Origin: Vreelandella zhanjiangensis DSM 21076
Lineage (GTDB): Bacteria; Pseudomonadota; Gammaproteobacteria; Pseudomonadales; Halomonadaceae
Direction of reading: 5' to 3'
Length of the DNA stretch: 64,000 nt
NCBI RefSeq assembly: GCF_000377665.1
Contig: NZ_KB898649.1
Location: 62,001 to 126,000 of the forward strand
Position 1 is the first letter of the stretch; each line of letters begins with the position of its first letter. Under the pieces are notes generated by a model. That model did no database searches. It was not told the DNA's origin and saw only the letters and a list, made by a program, of their open reading frames with translations. Positions 47,397 to 57,108 of this stretch are shown in pieces. The translations under genes and the position numbers were made by a program.

Positions 47397-47801
47397 ATGA
47401 AAACATTGCGCGCTTACCTCTCTACGCTCTTAATCGCGGCGCTCGTGATCACCAGCCTGCCCGTTGCTGCTGCGCCTGCCGCTCCGCAATCCATGGATCT
47501 AGTTTCAACTCAGTCTGTTTTAGCAGGTGATCGTGCCGGTGCTGACCGTGAGAAAATCAATGAAATTCTGGCTCGTGCCGACGTACAGGACCAGCTGCTA
47601 AAGCAGGGTGTGGATCTTGATGAAGTAGACGCTCGTGTTGCCGCGTTGAGCGATGCTGAAGCACAGCAAATGGCTCAGCAGCTTGATCAGCTACCTGCCG
47701 GCGCTGGTGGCGGTGTTATCGGCGCTTTGTTTGCCGTTTTCATCATTTTGCTGATTACTGATATTCTCGGTTTGACCGACGTTTATCCGTTTACCCGCTA
47801 A
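47397..47801 (+). CDS. PA2779 family secreted protein
   Basis: The 134-aa product has a signal peptide (cleavage near residue 26), a mature acidic helical region with repeated ADVQDQLL- and LSDAEAQQMAQQL-like helices, a glycine hinge PAGAGGG, then a hydrophobic C-terminal segment (VIGALFAVFIILLITDILGL). It matches the PA2779 family, of unknown function. AAGGAAGAAG precedes the ATG. A predicted cysteine peptidase gene follows 10 bases later, and the hinge would be a plausible but unproven cleavage or folding point. Confidence 0.82.
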   Translation: MKTLRAYLSTLLIAALVITSLPVAAAPAAPQSMDLVSTQSVLAGDRAGADREKINEILARADVQDQLLKQGVDLDEVDARVAALSDAEAQQMAQQLDQLPAGAGGGVIGALFAVFIILLITDILGLTDVYPFTR

Positions 47802-47811
47802 GCCAGTCACT

Positions 47812-48741
47812 ATGAAAACGTTGTTACCCTACGCCCGCTTTGCGGGCGTTTTTATGCTTACTCTACTGCTTGCTGCCTGCGCACGTAGCCCGGTGTTACT
47901 CGACAGCACCTACGAAGCTTTAACCCCTCAGGTAGAAAATCGTACCGTACCGTTTTTTGCTCAAACCGAGTACCAGTGCGGCCCGGCAACGCTTGCCATG
48001 GTGTTGAATTATCAGGGTGTTGAGGTAGACGTAGATCAGCTGATCCCGCAAGTATTCTTGCCAGGACGCGACGGCAGTGTTCAACCTGAAATGCTGGCCA
48101 CCGTCCGTCGCCACCAACAGCTTGCCTACCCCATTCGCGGCACCATGGATGCGCTGTTAAACCATTTAGCTAACGGCGACCCGGTCGTGGTGATGCAGAA
48201 CCTTTCTTTGCCTATTTACCCAATGTGGCACTATGCGGTCGCGATCGGGTTTGATTTACCCGATGAAACGCTCATCCTGCGCAGTGGTGAACGTGAGCGA
48301 CACACCCTGTCGTTCAGCCGATTTGATGCCACCTGGGCACGCAGCGACCGCTGGGGGTTTATTGTTGCCGACCCAGGTACCCTGCCGGAAGGTATTACCG
48401 CGCGTAATGCCTTGGAAGCTATTAGCGCTTATGAAGAAATCCACGGGCCAAAAGAAGCCTTGAGCAGTTGGCAAGCCCTTATTGCCCGCTATCCGAGCAA
48501 TCCGCTAAGTCAGTTTGCGCTGGGCAACGCCCTGTATGCCGATGGGCAGCCGGAGAAAGCCATGGCAGCTTTTGACGCGGCAACTCAATATGATGCCCAA
48601 ATGGGGGCAGCATGGCTAAATCTAGGGATACTGCGACTACAGCAGAACAAGCCTGATGAGGCACGTGATGCCTTGATGCAAGCGGCGTCGATTGAAGGCA
48701 GTTGGCAGGAACGCGCCCAGCAGCTCTTGGACGAGTATTAG
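47812..48741 (+). CDS. PA2778 family cysteine peptidase with TPR
   Basis: The 309-aa product begins with a lipoprotein signal (lipobox LLAAC, Cys near residue 22). It has a papain-like C39-type domain with the catalytic Cys in YQCGPATLAMVLNYQG and His in MWHYAVAIGFD, then TPR-like repeats in the last 110 residues (FALGNALYADGQPEKAMAAF, AWLNLGILRLQQNKP). It should act in the periplasm or at the outer membrane. The substrate is unknown; the neighbouring PA2779-type protein is the obvious candidate. Confidence 0.85.
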   Translation: MKTLLPYARFAGVFMLTLLLAACARSPVLLDSTYEALTPQVENRTVPFFAQTEYQCGPATLAMVLNYQGVEVDVDQLIPQVFLPGRDGSVQPEMLATVRRHQQLAYPIRGTMDALLNHLANGDPVVVMQNLSLPIYPMWHYAVAIGFDLPDETLILRSGERERHTLSFSRFDATWARSDRWGFIVADPGTLPEGITARNALEAISAYEEIHGPKEALSSWQALIARYPSNPLSQFALGNALYADGQPEKAMAAFDAATQYDAQMGAAWLNLGILRLQQNKPDEARDALMQAASIEGSWQERAQQLLDEY

Positions 48742-48750
48742 ACATACGCA

Positions 48751-48775
48751 AAAGGGGCCGCTCGGCCCCTTTTTT
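48751..48775. terminator. Bidirectional terminator, PA2778 gene and sthA
   Basis: AAAGGGGCC pairs with GGCCCCTTT around a GCTC loop, followed by six T on the plus strand. It lies 10 bases past the peptidase stop. Confidence 0.88.
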
Positions 48776-48835
48776 AAAGCAACGCGTTGTTTCAATAAAA
48801 TATTAGTAACAACGTGCTACTCAATTGATGGCGCT

Positions 48836-50227
48836 TTAAAACACTCGGTTCAAGCCATTTTGTGCTGCTACCCGATACGCTTCTGCCATGGTCGGGTAGT
48901 TAAACGTCGTATTCACGAAGTACTTGAGAGTATTGGCTTCGCCCGGCTGCTGCATAATTGCCTGGCCGATATGCAGTATCTCCGAGGCCTGATCGCCAAA
49001 GCAGTGGATACCCAGAATCTCCAGTGTGTCTTGGTGAAACAGGATTTTCAGCATCCCCACCACGTCGCCAGTGATTTGCGCCCGCGCGGTGTCTTTAAAG
49101 AACGCCTTACCGACTTCATAAGGGACTTTTGCTTCGGTAAGTTCACGTTCGTTAGGGCCAAACGAACTGATTTCGGGAATGGTGTAGATGCCGGTGGGTA
49201 CATCACTAACAAAGCGATACTCTTTATCAAGCAGCTCGTTACATGAATTGAGCCCCTGGTCGTAAGCCGCGCTGGCAAGACTTGGCCAACCGATAACATC
49301 GCCAGCTGCATAAATATGCGGAATCGACGTCCGATAATGCTCATCAACACTAAGCTGACCACGCCCATTGGCTTCCAGGCCAATATTCTCAAGCCCCAGG
49401 CTATCCGTGTTACCGGTCCGCCCGTTAGCCCACAAAAAGGCATCGGCGCGGATTTTCTTACCTGATTTGAGATGTACCACCACGCCGGATTCATCGCCTT
49501 CAACACTTGCGTAATCTTCATTATGACGGATCAATACACCGTGTTTACGCAAATGATAAGACAACGCATCGCTGATCTCAGCATCCAGGAAGGAGAGCAG
49601 GCTTTCGCGATTATTGATCAAATCGACTTTAAGGCCCAGCCCTGAAAAGATTGACGCGTATTCACAGCCGATAACGCCAGCACCGAAGATCACTAGCGTA
49701 CGCGGCGTGTGCTCAAGGCTTAAAATAGTATCGGAGCAGTAGATACGCGGATGGCGAAAATTGATATCCGCCGGCCGATAGGGCCGTGAGCCGGTAGCAA
49801 TAATGATTTTCTTGGCGACCAGCTCTTCCATGCCCTCGTGCTGGTCACGCACTACCAGCGTATGCTCATCCTTGAAGCGCGCAATGCCATGGAACAAGTC
49901 GATACGGTTGCGGGCATAAAACGTGGTGCGCATTTCCACCTGTTTATCGATAGTGCCGCGAGAGCGCTCCATTACTTTTGGAAAAGAAAACCAGCGGGGC
50001 TCACCGATATCGCGAAACATGCGGTTAGTATTGAACGCCATGATTTGCTTGACCTGATGGCGTAGCGCTTTTGAGGGAATAGTGCCCCAGTGCGTACAGT
50101 TACCACCCACCTGTGCCTGCTTTTCGATAATCGCCACGCGCTTACCGTGCTTTGCAGCGTTGATAGCAGCACTTTCCCCTGCGGGACCTGTACCAATAAC
50201 CACGACATCGTAATTGTGAACCGCCAT
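48836..50227 (-). CDS. sthA: Soluble pyridine nucleotide transhydrogenase
   Basis: SthA is a cytosolic FAD enzyme that moves electrons from NADPH to NAD+, balancing cofactors. The 463-aa protein starts with the FAD fold [20 protein letters not shown]. It has the characteristic [14 protein letters not shown] with a single Cys in place of the disulfide of lipoamide dehydrogenases, which decides the call. The NAD fold is at [21 protein letters not shown] lies about 11 bases upstream of the ATG. Confidence 0.96.
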   Translation of the reverse strand: MAVHNYDVVVIGTGPAGESAAINAAKHGKRVAIIEKQAQVGGNCTHWGTIPSKALRHQVKQIMAFNTNRMFRDIGEPRWFSFPKVMERSRGTIDKQVEMRTTFYARNRIDLFHGIARFKDEHTLVVRDQHEGMEELVAKKIIIATGSRPYRPADINFRHPRIYCSDTILSLEHTPRTLVIFGAGVIGCEYASIFSGLGLKVDLINNRESLLSFLDAEISDALSYHLRKHGVLIRHNEDYASVEGDESGVVVHLKSGKKIRADAFLWANGRTGNTDSLGLENIGLEANGRGQLSVDEHYRTSIPHIYAAGDVIGWPSLASAAYDQGLNSCNELLDKEYRFVSDVPTGIYTIPEISSFGPNERELTEAKVPYEVGKAFFKDTARAQITGDVVGMLKILFHQDTLEILGIHCFGDQASEILHIGQAIMQQPGEANTLKYFVNTTFNYPTMAEAYRVAAQNGLNRVF

Positions 50228-50308
50228 ACTCTCTGCGTCTCCTCTTTCCCCAATAATTAGGCGCAGCGGATCACTCGGCTGCGCCTGCTAAGCCCTTCAA
50301 GAGTGGCT

Positions 50309-50563
50309 TTATCGCCGCGTTACGTCATAGCCCAGGTCTGCACCACGACTTTCATCGCTACGCCGACGCACGCCGCTCCGCTTGCGGTTCTCTTCTTCGC
50401 ATACTTCATCTTTACCGCCGCAAATATCGCAGCCGTCTTTCATGCCAATTTGGTTTAAACCACCGCAGGAGCCTGCGATAGGTTTACGGCCCATTAGAAC
50501 GCCAACCGCCATCGCGCTCATAATCAGCGCCATAAAACCAAATACCAGTAGCCAGATTGCCAT
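50309..50563 (-). CDS. nqrM: Na+-NQR maturation protein NqrM
   Basis: NqrM is a small membrane protein required to assemble Na+-NQR, thought to deliver iron to the NqrD/E site. The 84-aa product has one N-terminal helix (WLLVFGFMALIMSAMAVGVLM) and the family cysteines in AGSCGGLNQIG and DGCDICGGK. GGGAGG lies 5 bases before the ATG at 50563. The longer frame to 50596 is rejected. It lies 240 bases after nqrF in the same direction. Confidence 0.93.
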   Translation of the reverse strand: MAIWLLVFGFMALIMSAMAVGVLMGRKPIAGSCGGLNQIGMKDGCDICGGKDEVCEEENRKRSGVRRRSDESRGADLGYDVTRR

Positions 50564-50738
50564 GTAAACCTCCCAGCATTGCTTTTGATGCACCACCTGC
50601 CGACAACAGTTAAGGCAATTAGTGCCCTTCAGTCATTCATCATTACCTCTATTGTACCTTAGCCGCCAGACACTTATTAGCGCAGGTGGCTATTCGCACA
50701 GGTAATGCAGGTTTTGCCCCGTTTAGCCCTATTCATAA

Positions 50739-50767
50739 ACAAAGGGGCCAACCTTACGGCCAGCCCC
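50739..50767. terminator. Imperfect hairpin after nqrF
   Basis: A G+C-rich inverted repeat (GGGGC with GCCCC and partial inner pairing) lies about 40 bases past the nqrF stop. The stem is imperfect and no T run follows on the minus strand. Confidence 0.35.
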
Positions 50768-50804
50768 CAATGCGCCCAAAGGGCATGTACTAATGAATCA
50801 TTAC

Positions 50805-52037
50805 TTATCCGCCGAAATCATCCAACATGATGTTTTCAGGCTCAACGCCGAGATCAAGCAGCAGCTTAATCACAGAGGCGTTCATCATGGGCGGCCCACA
50901 CATGTAGTACTCACAATCTTCAGGCGCAGGGTGATCCTTCAGATAGTTTTCAAACAGCACGTTATGGATAAAGCCGGTTGGGCCTTCCCAATTATCTTCA
51001 GGCTGCGGGTCGGAAAGCGCCAAGTGCCACTCAAAGTTCGGGAACTCTTCTGCCAACTGGTCGTACTCTTCGTTGTAGAAGGTTTCACGCCAGGAGCGAG
51101 CACCGTACCAGAAAGACATCTTACGATCTGACTTAAGACGCTTAAGCTGGTCAAAGATATGGCTACGCATTGGCGCCATACCGGCACCACCGCCGATAAA
51201 GATCATTTCAGCATCGGTATCCTTGGCGAAGAACTCACCAAACGGACCCATTACCGTTACCTTGTCACCCGCCTTCAGACTGAAAACATAGGTAGACATC
51301 AGGCCCGGCGGATGGCTGCTGCCAGGAGGCGGTGTCGCAATACGAATATTGAACTTGAGGATACCCTTTTCTTCCGGGTAGTTCGCCATGGAGTAAGCGC
51401 GAATCACTTCCTCATTGTTCTTGTGGGCAACGTCGAATATGCCAAACTTTTCCCAATCACCACGATACTCTTCTTCGATATCGAAATCGGCGAATTTAAT
51501 ATCGTAAGGCGGTGCGACCAGCTGGACATAACCACCGGCACGGAAGGCAACTTCTTCACCTTCAGGCAGTTTCAGGTTCAGCTCCTTGATGAAGGTAGCG
51601 ACGTTCGGGTTAGCGATAACCTCGGTTTCCCATTTCTTAACGCCAAACACTTCTTCAGGTACTTCTACCTTCATGTCCTGCTTAACCGGCACCTGACAAG
51701 AGAGCCGCCAGCCCTCTTTCTTTTCACGCATGGTGAAGTGGGACTCTTCGGTAGGCAGAATCGAGCCGCCGCCCTCTTCAACACGGCACTTACACTGGGC
51801 GCAAGAACCACCGCCACCGCACGCAGAGGAGAGAAAAATACCGTTTGCCGCTAGCGTGTTCAAAAGCTTGCCGCCAGCCTGAGTCTTCAGGGTGTGTTCG
51901 GGGTCGTGATTGACTTCAATCGTCACATCCCCGCTACTCACTAGCTTGCTACGCGCTGCCAGAATGATCGCCGTTAAGCTGATAACGATGACCGTGAACA
52001 TGACAACACCGAGCAAGATGATAGTTGTATCAACCAT
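50805..52037 (-). CDS. nqrF: Na+-NQR subunit F
   Basis: NqrF is the NADH entry point of the Na+-pumping NADH:quinone reductase. The 410-aa product has one N-terminal helix, a ferredoxin domain with the [2Fe-2S] ligands in [12 protein letters not shown] near residue 70, and FAD and NADH-binding domains (RAYSMANYP for [18 protein letters not shown] for the nucleotide). Length matches the family (407 aa in Vibrio). Confidence 0.97.
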   Translation of the reverse strand: MVDTTIILLGVVMFTVIVISLTAIILAARSKLVSSGDVTIEVNHDPEHTLKTQAGGKLLNTLAANGIFLSSACGGGGSCAQCKCRVEEGGGSILPTEESHFTMREKKEGWRLSCQVPVKQDMKVEVPEEVFGVKKWETEVIANPNVATFIKELNLKLPEGEEVAFRAGGYVQLVAPPYDIKFADFDIEEEYRGDWEKFGIFDVAHKNNEEVIRAYSMANYPEEKGILKFNIRIATPPPGSSHPPGLMSTYVFSLKAGDKVTVMGPFGEFFAKDTDAEMIFIGGGAGMAPMRSHIFDQLKRLKSDRKMSFWYGARSWRETFYNEEYDQLAEEFPNFEWHLALSDPQPEDNWEGPTGFIHNVLFENYLKDHPAPEDCEYYMCGPPMMNASVIKLLLDLGVEPENIMLDDFGG

Positions 52038-52106
52038 ATCGGTTTCCTATTGCTGAGGTTTCCTGTAACCCGGCGATGCATCACCGCCGGGAAAAACCAG
52101 TCCCGA

Positions 52107-52724
52107 TTAGAGCTGAATGCCCGAGAAGGACATAAAGCCCAGCGACATCAGACCCACGGTGATGAACGTGATACCCAGCCCCTGCAGGCCTCCAGGCACA
52201 TCGCTGTATTTCAGCTTTTCGCGAATACCTGCAAGCGCGGCAATGGCCAACGCCCAACCGGTGCCCGCACCAAAGCCGTATACCACCGCCTCACCGAAGT
52301 TATAGCTACGCTCTACCATGAACAGTACGCCGCCCAGGATGGCGCAGTTAACGGTGATTAACGGCAGGAATACACCCAGCGCGTTGTAGAGCGAGGGCAC
52401 GTACTTATCAAGGAACATCTCCATGATTTGTACCAGTGCCGCAATAACCCCGATATAGGAGAGCAGACCCAGGAACGAAAGATCGATATTTTCAGCACCG
52501 CTGATACCGGTCCATGTCAACGCACCTTCTTGCAGCAAGTAAGTGTAGACAAGGTTGTTAACCGGCACGGTGACGGTCAGTACCACGATGACGGCAATGC
52601 CTAGACCGATCGCTGAAGAAACCTTCTTGGATACGGCAAGGAAAGTACACATGCCCAGGAAGAAGGCCAGCGCCATGTTCTCGACGAAAACCGAAGCAAC
52701 GAAAAGGCTTAAATAGTGTTCCAT
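52107..52724 (-). CDS. nqrE: Na+-NQR subunit E
   Basis: NqrE is a six-helix membrane subunit that with NqrD holds an intramembrane iron centre between conserved Cys residues. The 205-aa protein starts [20 protein letters not shown], the family hallmark, with Cys in GMCTFLAV and in VNCAILGG. The gap to nqrD is one base. It is followed by nqrF after 69 bases. Confidence 0.97.
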   Translation of the reverse strand: MEHYLSLFVASVFVENMALAFFLGMCTFLAVSKKVSSAIGLGIAVIVVLTVTVPVNNLVYTYLLQEGALTWTGISGAENIDLSFLGLLSYIGVIAALVQIMEMFLDKYVPSLYNALGVFLPLITVNCAILGGVLFMVERSYNFGEAVVYGFGAGTGWALAIAALAGIREKLKYSDVPGGLQGLGITFITVGLMSLGFMSFSGIQL

Positions 52725-52725
52725 G

Positions 52726-53394
52726 TTACACGGCCTCCTGTGGCTTTGAGTTTTCCTTCATTTTGAACTCGGTCACTTCTACCTGCTCGGGATTGACTGA
52801 GCGCAGTACCCAAATCAACAGACCGATAATAAAGAAGGCAGATGGCGGCAACAGCAGCAGACCGTTGGGCACATACCAACCGCCGTTTTGAACCGTCGGC
52901 AGAATGGTAAAGCCAAACACGCTACCAGCGCCCAACAACTCGCGGAAGAAGCCAACCACCAAGAGCACGAAACCATAGCCCAGACCGTTACCGATACCGT
53001 CTAGAAACGACATACCGGGCGTATTGGACATGGCGAAGCCTTCAGCACGGCCCATAACGATACAATTGGTAATGATCAGACCAACAAACACCGACAGCTG
53101 TTTAGACATTTCATAAGCGTAGGCTTTGAGGATCTGGTCAACCACGATTACCAGCGAGGCAATGATGGTCATCTGCACGATGATACGGATCGCGGAAGGA
53201 ATATGATTCCGGATCAGCGATACGAAGAAGCTAGAAAGCGCCGTTACAAAGATAACGGCCAACGCCATTACCAACGACACGCTCATGCTGGTAGTTACCG
53301 CCAGCGCCGAACAAATACCCAATATCTGAAGTGCAATCGGGTTGTTCTGAAAAATTGGCGCTATTAATACGCTTTTTGCATTTACGTCCGCCAT
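52726..53394 (-). CDS. nqrD: Na+-NQR subunit D
   Basis: NqrD is the membrane partner of NqrE. The 222-aa product has six helices and the paired Cys in GICSALAVT and [14 protein letters not shown]. It begins two bases after nqrC and ends one base before nqrE, so the whole operon is tightly packed. Confidence 0.97.
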   Translation of the reverse strand: MADVNAKSVLIAPIFQNNPIALQILGICSALAVTTSMSVSLVMALAVIFVTALSSFFVSLIRNHIPSAIRIIVQMTIIASLVIVVDQILKAYAYEMSKQLSVFVGLIITNCIVMGRAEGFAMSNTPGMSFLDGIGNGLGYGFVLLVVGFFRELLGAGSVFGFTILPTVQNGGWYVPNGLLLLPPSAFFIIGLLIWVLRSVNPEQVEVTEFKMKENSKPQEAV

Positions 53395-53396
53395 GA

Positions 53397-54218
53397 TTAA
53401 GCCCCCTCACCGTCTTCGAAGTCAGTCTCGGTGTTTTCGGCGTCTTCCGGCTCTGTACCGCTGCGGAATGTCGCAAGGTACGGTGCAAAACCTTCTTCGC
53501 TCAGCCAAAACTGCAGCATGTTGGTGACACCATTACTGGTGAGCGTAGCACCGGATAACGCGTCTACTTCGTTTTCGTTGCTAGCGCCGCCTTTAGTCAG
53601 GTGGATGGCCGGTGAGAGATCGCCCTCTTCAGCGTAAATCTCTTTGCCTTCCCACTGAGCCTGCCAACGTGGGTTGTTAACTTCCGCACCTAGACCCGGC
53701 GTTTCGCTGTGGTCGTAATAAGTGATACTGATGATGGTATTACCGTCGCCTTCAATGGACAGAAACCCCATCATACGACCCCAGAGGCCCTGACCACGAA
53801 TGGGCAGAACGATCTGATCCGGGTTTTCTTCATCACCTACCAGATAAACGGTTGCGTAGTTCTCAACCCGAGAAAGACCCGCGATGTCACGGTCGCCAGA
53901 CAGCGTGCGGCCCGTTGCCGGGTCACGCGCAGCCTCAAATCCGTCAAACGTTTCAGGGTCAAACTCATCGGTATATTCACCGGTTTCAAGTTCAACCACG
54001 CGTGGCGTGATCTGGGCCTGGAACTCTTCCTCGACATCCATACCCGGCTCGTATAAACGCGCCACGTTAAGGATGTTGGTTTTACGGTCTAATTCCTGGT
54101 TGAGCTGCTGAGTGGGACGCAGCGCTACGGCGGCCGTCGAAACGATAACCGAGCACACGATACACAGTGCAAACGCAACAATCAGGATCTTCTTGATTGA
54201 GTTGTTACCTTGTGCCAT
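53397..54218 (-). CDS. nqrC: Na+-NQR subunit C
   Basis: NqrC carries covalently bound FMN in the periplasm. The 273-aa product has one N-terminal helix and the flavinylation motif SGATLTSNG near residue 224, where the Thr accepts FMN. The transfer needs ApbE, which is not encoded nearby. The C-terminal tail is acidic ([15 protein letters not shown]). Its start overlaps the nqrB stop by one base (TAATG). Confidence 0.96.
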   Translation of the reverse strand: MAQGNNSIKKILIVAFALCIVCSVIVSTAAVALRPTQQLNQELDRKTNILNVARLYEPGMDVEEEFQAQITPRVVELETGEYTDEFDPETFDGFEAARDPATGRTLSGDRDIAGLSRVENYATVYLVGDEENPDQIVLPIRGQGLWGRMMGFLSIEGDGNTIISITYYDHSETPGLGAEVNNPRWQAQWEGKEIYAEEGDLSPAIHLTKGGASNENEVDALSGATLTSNGVTNMLQFWLSEEGFAPYLATFRSGTEPEDAENTETDFEDGEGA

Positions 54219-55441
54219 TAGGCTGTCTCCTCGGCCGGTACGCCAGTACGCTTGATACGGCGTTTGATATTGGCCTGGACGAAGAAATGGTCAATCAATG
54301 GAGCAAACAGGTTGGCAAACAAAATAGCTAACATGATGCCTTCTGGGAAGGCCGGGTTAACCACTCGGATCAGCACTGTCAATACACCAATCAACGCGCC
54401 AAAGATCAGACGACCCTGGTTGGTCATTGAAGCAGATACCGGATCAGTTGCCATGAAGACCATACCAAATGCAAAGCCACCGACCACAAAGTGCCAGTAC
54501 CACGGCATATCAAACATGGGGTTGGTGTCTGAACCGATCAGATTGAACAATGCGCTGGTCGCCACCATTCCAAGGAACACGCCCAGCATAATTCGCCAGG
54601 AAGCGATGCGGGTATAGAGCAGCACCAACGCACCTATCATGATAGCAAGCGTAGACACTTCACCCACCGAGCCAGGCACAAAGCCAAGGAAAGCGTCCCA
54701 CCAGCTGAAGGTGTTGGTCAGTGTATCCATGCCATCCTGGAAAGCCATGGAGAGCGCTGTCGCACCCGTGTAACCGTCAGCGGCTACCCAGATAGCGTCA
54801 CCAGAAATCTGCGCCGGGTATGCAAAGTAGAGAAAGGCACGACCGGTTAGCGCCGGGTTAAGGAAGTTTTTGCCAGTACCGCCAAAAATTTCCTTGCCGA
54901 TCACGACACCAAAGGTAATACCGAGCGCCACTTGCCAAAGCGGGATGGTTGCCGGAAGAATCAGTGCGTAGAGCACCGAGGTCACGAAGAAACCTTCATT
55001 GACTTCGTGGCCACGCTTGATGGCAAACAGCACTTCCCAGAAGCCACCGATGGCAAACGTCACCAGGTAGATAGGCAGAAAGTACGTTGCACCCAATACA
55101 AAGTTGGCCCACAGGCTGCTTGAATCATGCCCTGACGCCAATGTCATCAGAATAGCTTCGCGCCAGCCACCCATGGAGGCATAGCCTGCATCGATTGCCA
55201 CGTTCGCCTGCCAGCCAGCGTTCCACATACCAAAGAACATGGCCGGAAAGGTACAAAGCCAAACGGTGATCATGATGCGCTTCAGATCGATACCATCGCG
55301 CACGTGAGCCGTGGTTTTAGCAACGCTGGGCGGGGAGTAGAAAATTGTATCTACCGCTTCGTACAGCGGATAGAATTTTTCATACTTGCCGCCTTTATGG
55401 AAATGCGGCTCGATATTATCGAGCGTTTGTCGGATACCCAT
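54218..55441 (-). CDS. nqrB: Na+-NQR subunit B
   Basis: NqrB is the main membrane subunit, with ten helices, covalent FMN and riboflavin, and the Na+ path. The 407-aa product shows the flavinylation site as [12 protein letters not shown] near residue 230 and the conserved [12 protein letters not shown]. It begins two bases after nqrA. Confidence 0.97.
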   Translation of the reverse strand: MGIRQTLDNIEPHFHKGGKYEKFYPLYEAVDTIFYSPPSVAKTTAHVRDGIDLKRIMITVWLCTFPAMFFGMWNAGWQANVAIDAGYASMGGWREAILMTLASGHDSSSLWANFVLGATYFLPIYLVTFAIGGFWEVLFAIKRGHEVNEGFFVTSVLYALILPATIPLWQVALGITFGVVIGKEIFGGTGKNFLNPALTGRAFLYFAYPAQISGDAIWVAADGYTGATALSMAFQDGMDTLTNTFSWWDAFLGFVPGSVGEVSTLAIMIGALVLLYTRIASWRIMLGVFLGMVATSALFNLIGSDTNPMFDMPWYWHFVVGGFAFGMVFMATDPVSASMTNQGRLIFGALIGVLTVLIRVVNPAFPEGIMLAILFANLFAPLIDHFFVQANIKRRIKRTGVPAEETA

Positions 55442-55443
55442 TA

Positions 55444-56793
55444 TCAGGCCTCTTTCTCGATCATGGTGAGGTTGTCACGCAGGATAGGGCCATACTCATA
55501 TTTGCCGGGGCAAACGTATGTGCACAGCGCCAGATCCTCTTCGTCTAGCTCAAGACACCCAAGTTGCATGGCAACTTCAATGTCGCCCACGATCAGCGAA
55601 CGAAGCAGCTGGGTCGGCATGATATCCAACGGCATAACGGCTTCGTACGAACCTACTGGCACCATGGCACGTTCAGAGCCATTAGTGGAGGTCGTCGGCG
55701 CATAGTTGCGCAGGCCTTTAATGCGGGAAAGATAAATACCCAAAATCGAGTGACGGTCAGCGCCCAACGACAGCCAGCCCAGCAAGGCGCGCTTATTGCC
55801 TTCTTCAAGCAGGCTGATCTGGTTGCTGAAACGTCCTAGATAAGTCAGATTTCCTTCAGCCGTAAAGCCAGAGAAAACAGAACCGGAAATCACCCGAGTG
55901 TCATCAGGTTTGATGATTTCACCCGCCAGGAGTTCATCAGTACTTGCCCCAACACGGGTGCGGATAAGGCGCGGCTTCTCAGCACGCGGGCCACCAATAG
56001 CAACCACTCGATCAGTGCTCAGCTTACCTTCAGCAAATAGTTTGCCGAACGCAATCACATCCTGATAGCCGATATGCCAGACGTGTTTGTGTAGCGCGAC
56101 CGGCGAAAGGTAATGAATATGCGTGCCCACCAGGCCCGCCGGGTGCGGACCGGCAAAACTTTCGGCGGTCACACCATCAATATCTTTTCCTGGGATCGTG
56201 CCATCAGCCCCGGTACATAAGAAAACGTTGCCCTCGGTCAGGCGGGTTAGCACCTTGAGGCCATCTTCGAATGCCTGGGATTCTTCATTAATGATTACTG
56301 CTGGATCAGCGCTTAACGGATGGGTGTCCACCGCTGTTACGAAGATATCGGCAGGTTTACTGTCAATTGCTGGCGTACGCGAGAATGGACGCGTGCGTAA
56401 TGCCGTCCAGAGTCCCGATTCAACCAGTTGATCGACTACCAGCTGTCGGTCGAGTTGTGCTAAAGAAGCGCGATCATGAGAGGCGAATGTCATCGCTTCT
56501 TCATTTTCGTCAACTTTAATCACTACCGACAGCAGGCGACGCTTTTCGCCACGGTTTATTGCTACTACTTCACCGCTTGCCGGTGCCGTAAAGCGCACAC
56601 CTTCAACTTTCTTATCGGTAAAGAGCAGTTGGCCCAGTTTGACCTTATCCCCTTCCTGAACTTCCATGGTTGGCTTCATGCCAACGTAGTCAGTGCCTAG
56701 GATTGCCACGTAACGCACAGGCTGCGCATCTTCAATACGCTGCTCGGGCGCTCCCGTGATGGGGAGATCCAGGCCTTTTTTGACTTCGATCAT
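55444..56793 (-). CDS. nqrA: Na+-NQR subunit A
   Basis: NqrA is the peripheral subunit near the ubiquinone site. The 449-aa product starts [18 protein letters not shown] and keeps the biotinyl-like [18 protein letters not shown]. It is the first gene of nqrABCDEF. A well-spaced promoter lies about 140 bases upstream. Confidence 0.96.
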   Translation of the reverse strand: MIEVKKGLDLPITGAPEQRIEDAQPVRYVAILGTDYVGMKPTMEVQEGDKVKLGQLLFTDKKVEGVRFTAPASGEVVAINRGEKRRLLSVVIKVDENEEAMTFASHDRASLAQLDRQLVVDQLVESGLWTALRTRPFSRTPAIDSKPADIFVTAVDTHPLSADPAVIINEESQAFEDGLKVLTRLTEGNVFLCTGADGTIPGKDIDGVTAESFAGPHPAGLVGTHIHYLSPVALHKHVWHIGYQDVIAFGKLFAEGKLSTDRVVAIGGPRAEKPRLIRTRVGASTDELLAGEIIKPDDTRVISGSVFSGFTAEGNLTYLGRFSNQISLLEEGNKRALLGWLSLGADRHSILGIYLSRIKGLRNYAPTTSTNGSERAMVPVGSYEAVMPLDIMPTQLLRSLIVGDIEVAMQLGCLELDEEDLALCTYVCPGKYEYGPILRDNLTMIEKEA

Positions 56794-56934
56794 AGTCTCG
56801 CCCAGTTGATGGATCGGATATACGAAGGTAAGGGGTTCGAATGCTTATTTTCTGCCCAGTGAATTGTTATTTTCTGTCAGATTGTTACCAGTCAGGCCCA
56901 AGCACTGCTTGAACCACCCCGAAAAATCTACCGT

Positions 56935-56963
56935 ATTATAAAGATAAGCGCGGCCAATGACCA
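56935..56963 (-). promoter_or_regulatory. Candidate promoter of the nqr operon
   Basis: On the minus strand, TGGTCA (4 of 6) is spaced 17 bases from a consensus TATAAT. Transcription would start near 56928. Confidence 0.55.
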
Positions 56964-57021
56964 CATCCCTGACACTCTCAAAAAGTGTTATATAAATTTC
57001 AATAACTATTGATTTTGCCAT

Positions 57022-57048
57022 AAAAAAACGCCACCCGTAGGTGGCGTT
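57022..57048 (-). terminator. Terminator of gap
   Basis: An 8-9-bp stem ACGCCACC/GGTGGCGT with a CGTA loop is followed on the minus strand by seven T. Confidence 0.88.
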
Positions 57049-57108
57049 CAAAGTGCTTGATAAAAGAGTTTAAAATCGCGAAACGCGGCCAACTCCAATA
57101 AAACCGCC

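Larger units (their letters stand above)
56794..57108. other. Spacer between gap and nqrA
   Basis: These 315 bases contain the gap terminator (57022-57048) and the nqr promoter (56935-56963). A leader of about 135 bases before nqrA contains a repeated AGAAAATAA element (near 56838-56877 on the minus strand). No gene is seen. Confidence 0.6.

Noticed and set aside
51159-51854. 231-codon open frame opposite nqrF
   Set aside because: Antisense shadow of a clear gene; no ribosome binding site or protein family signal.
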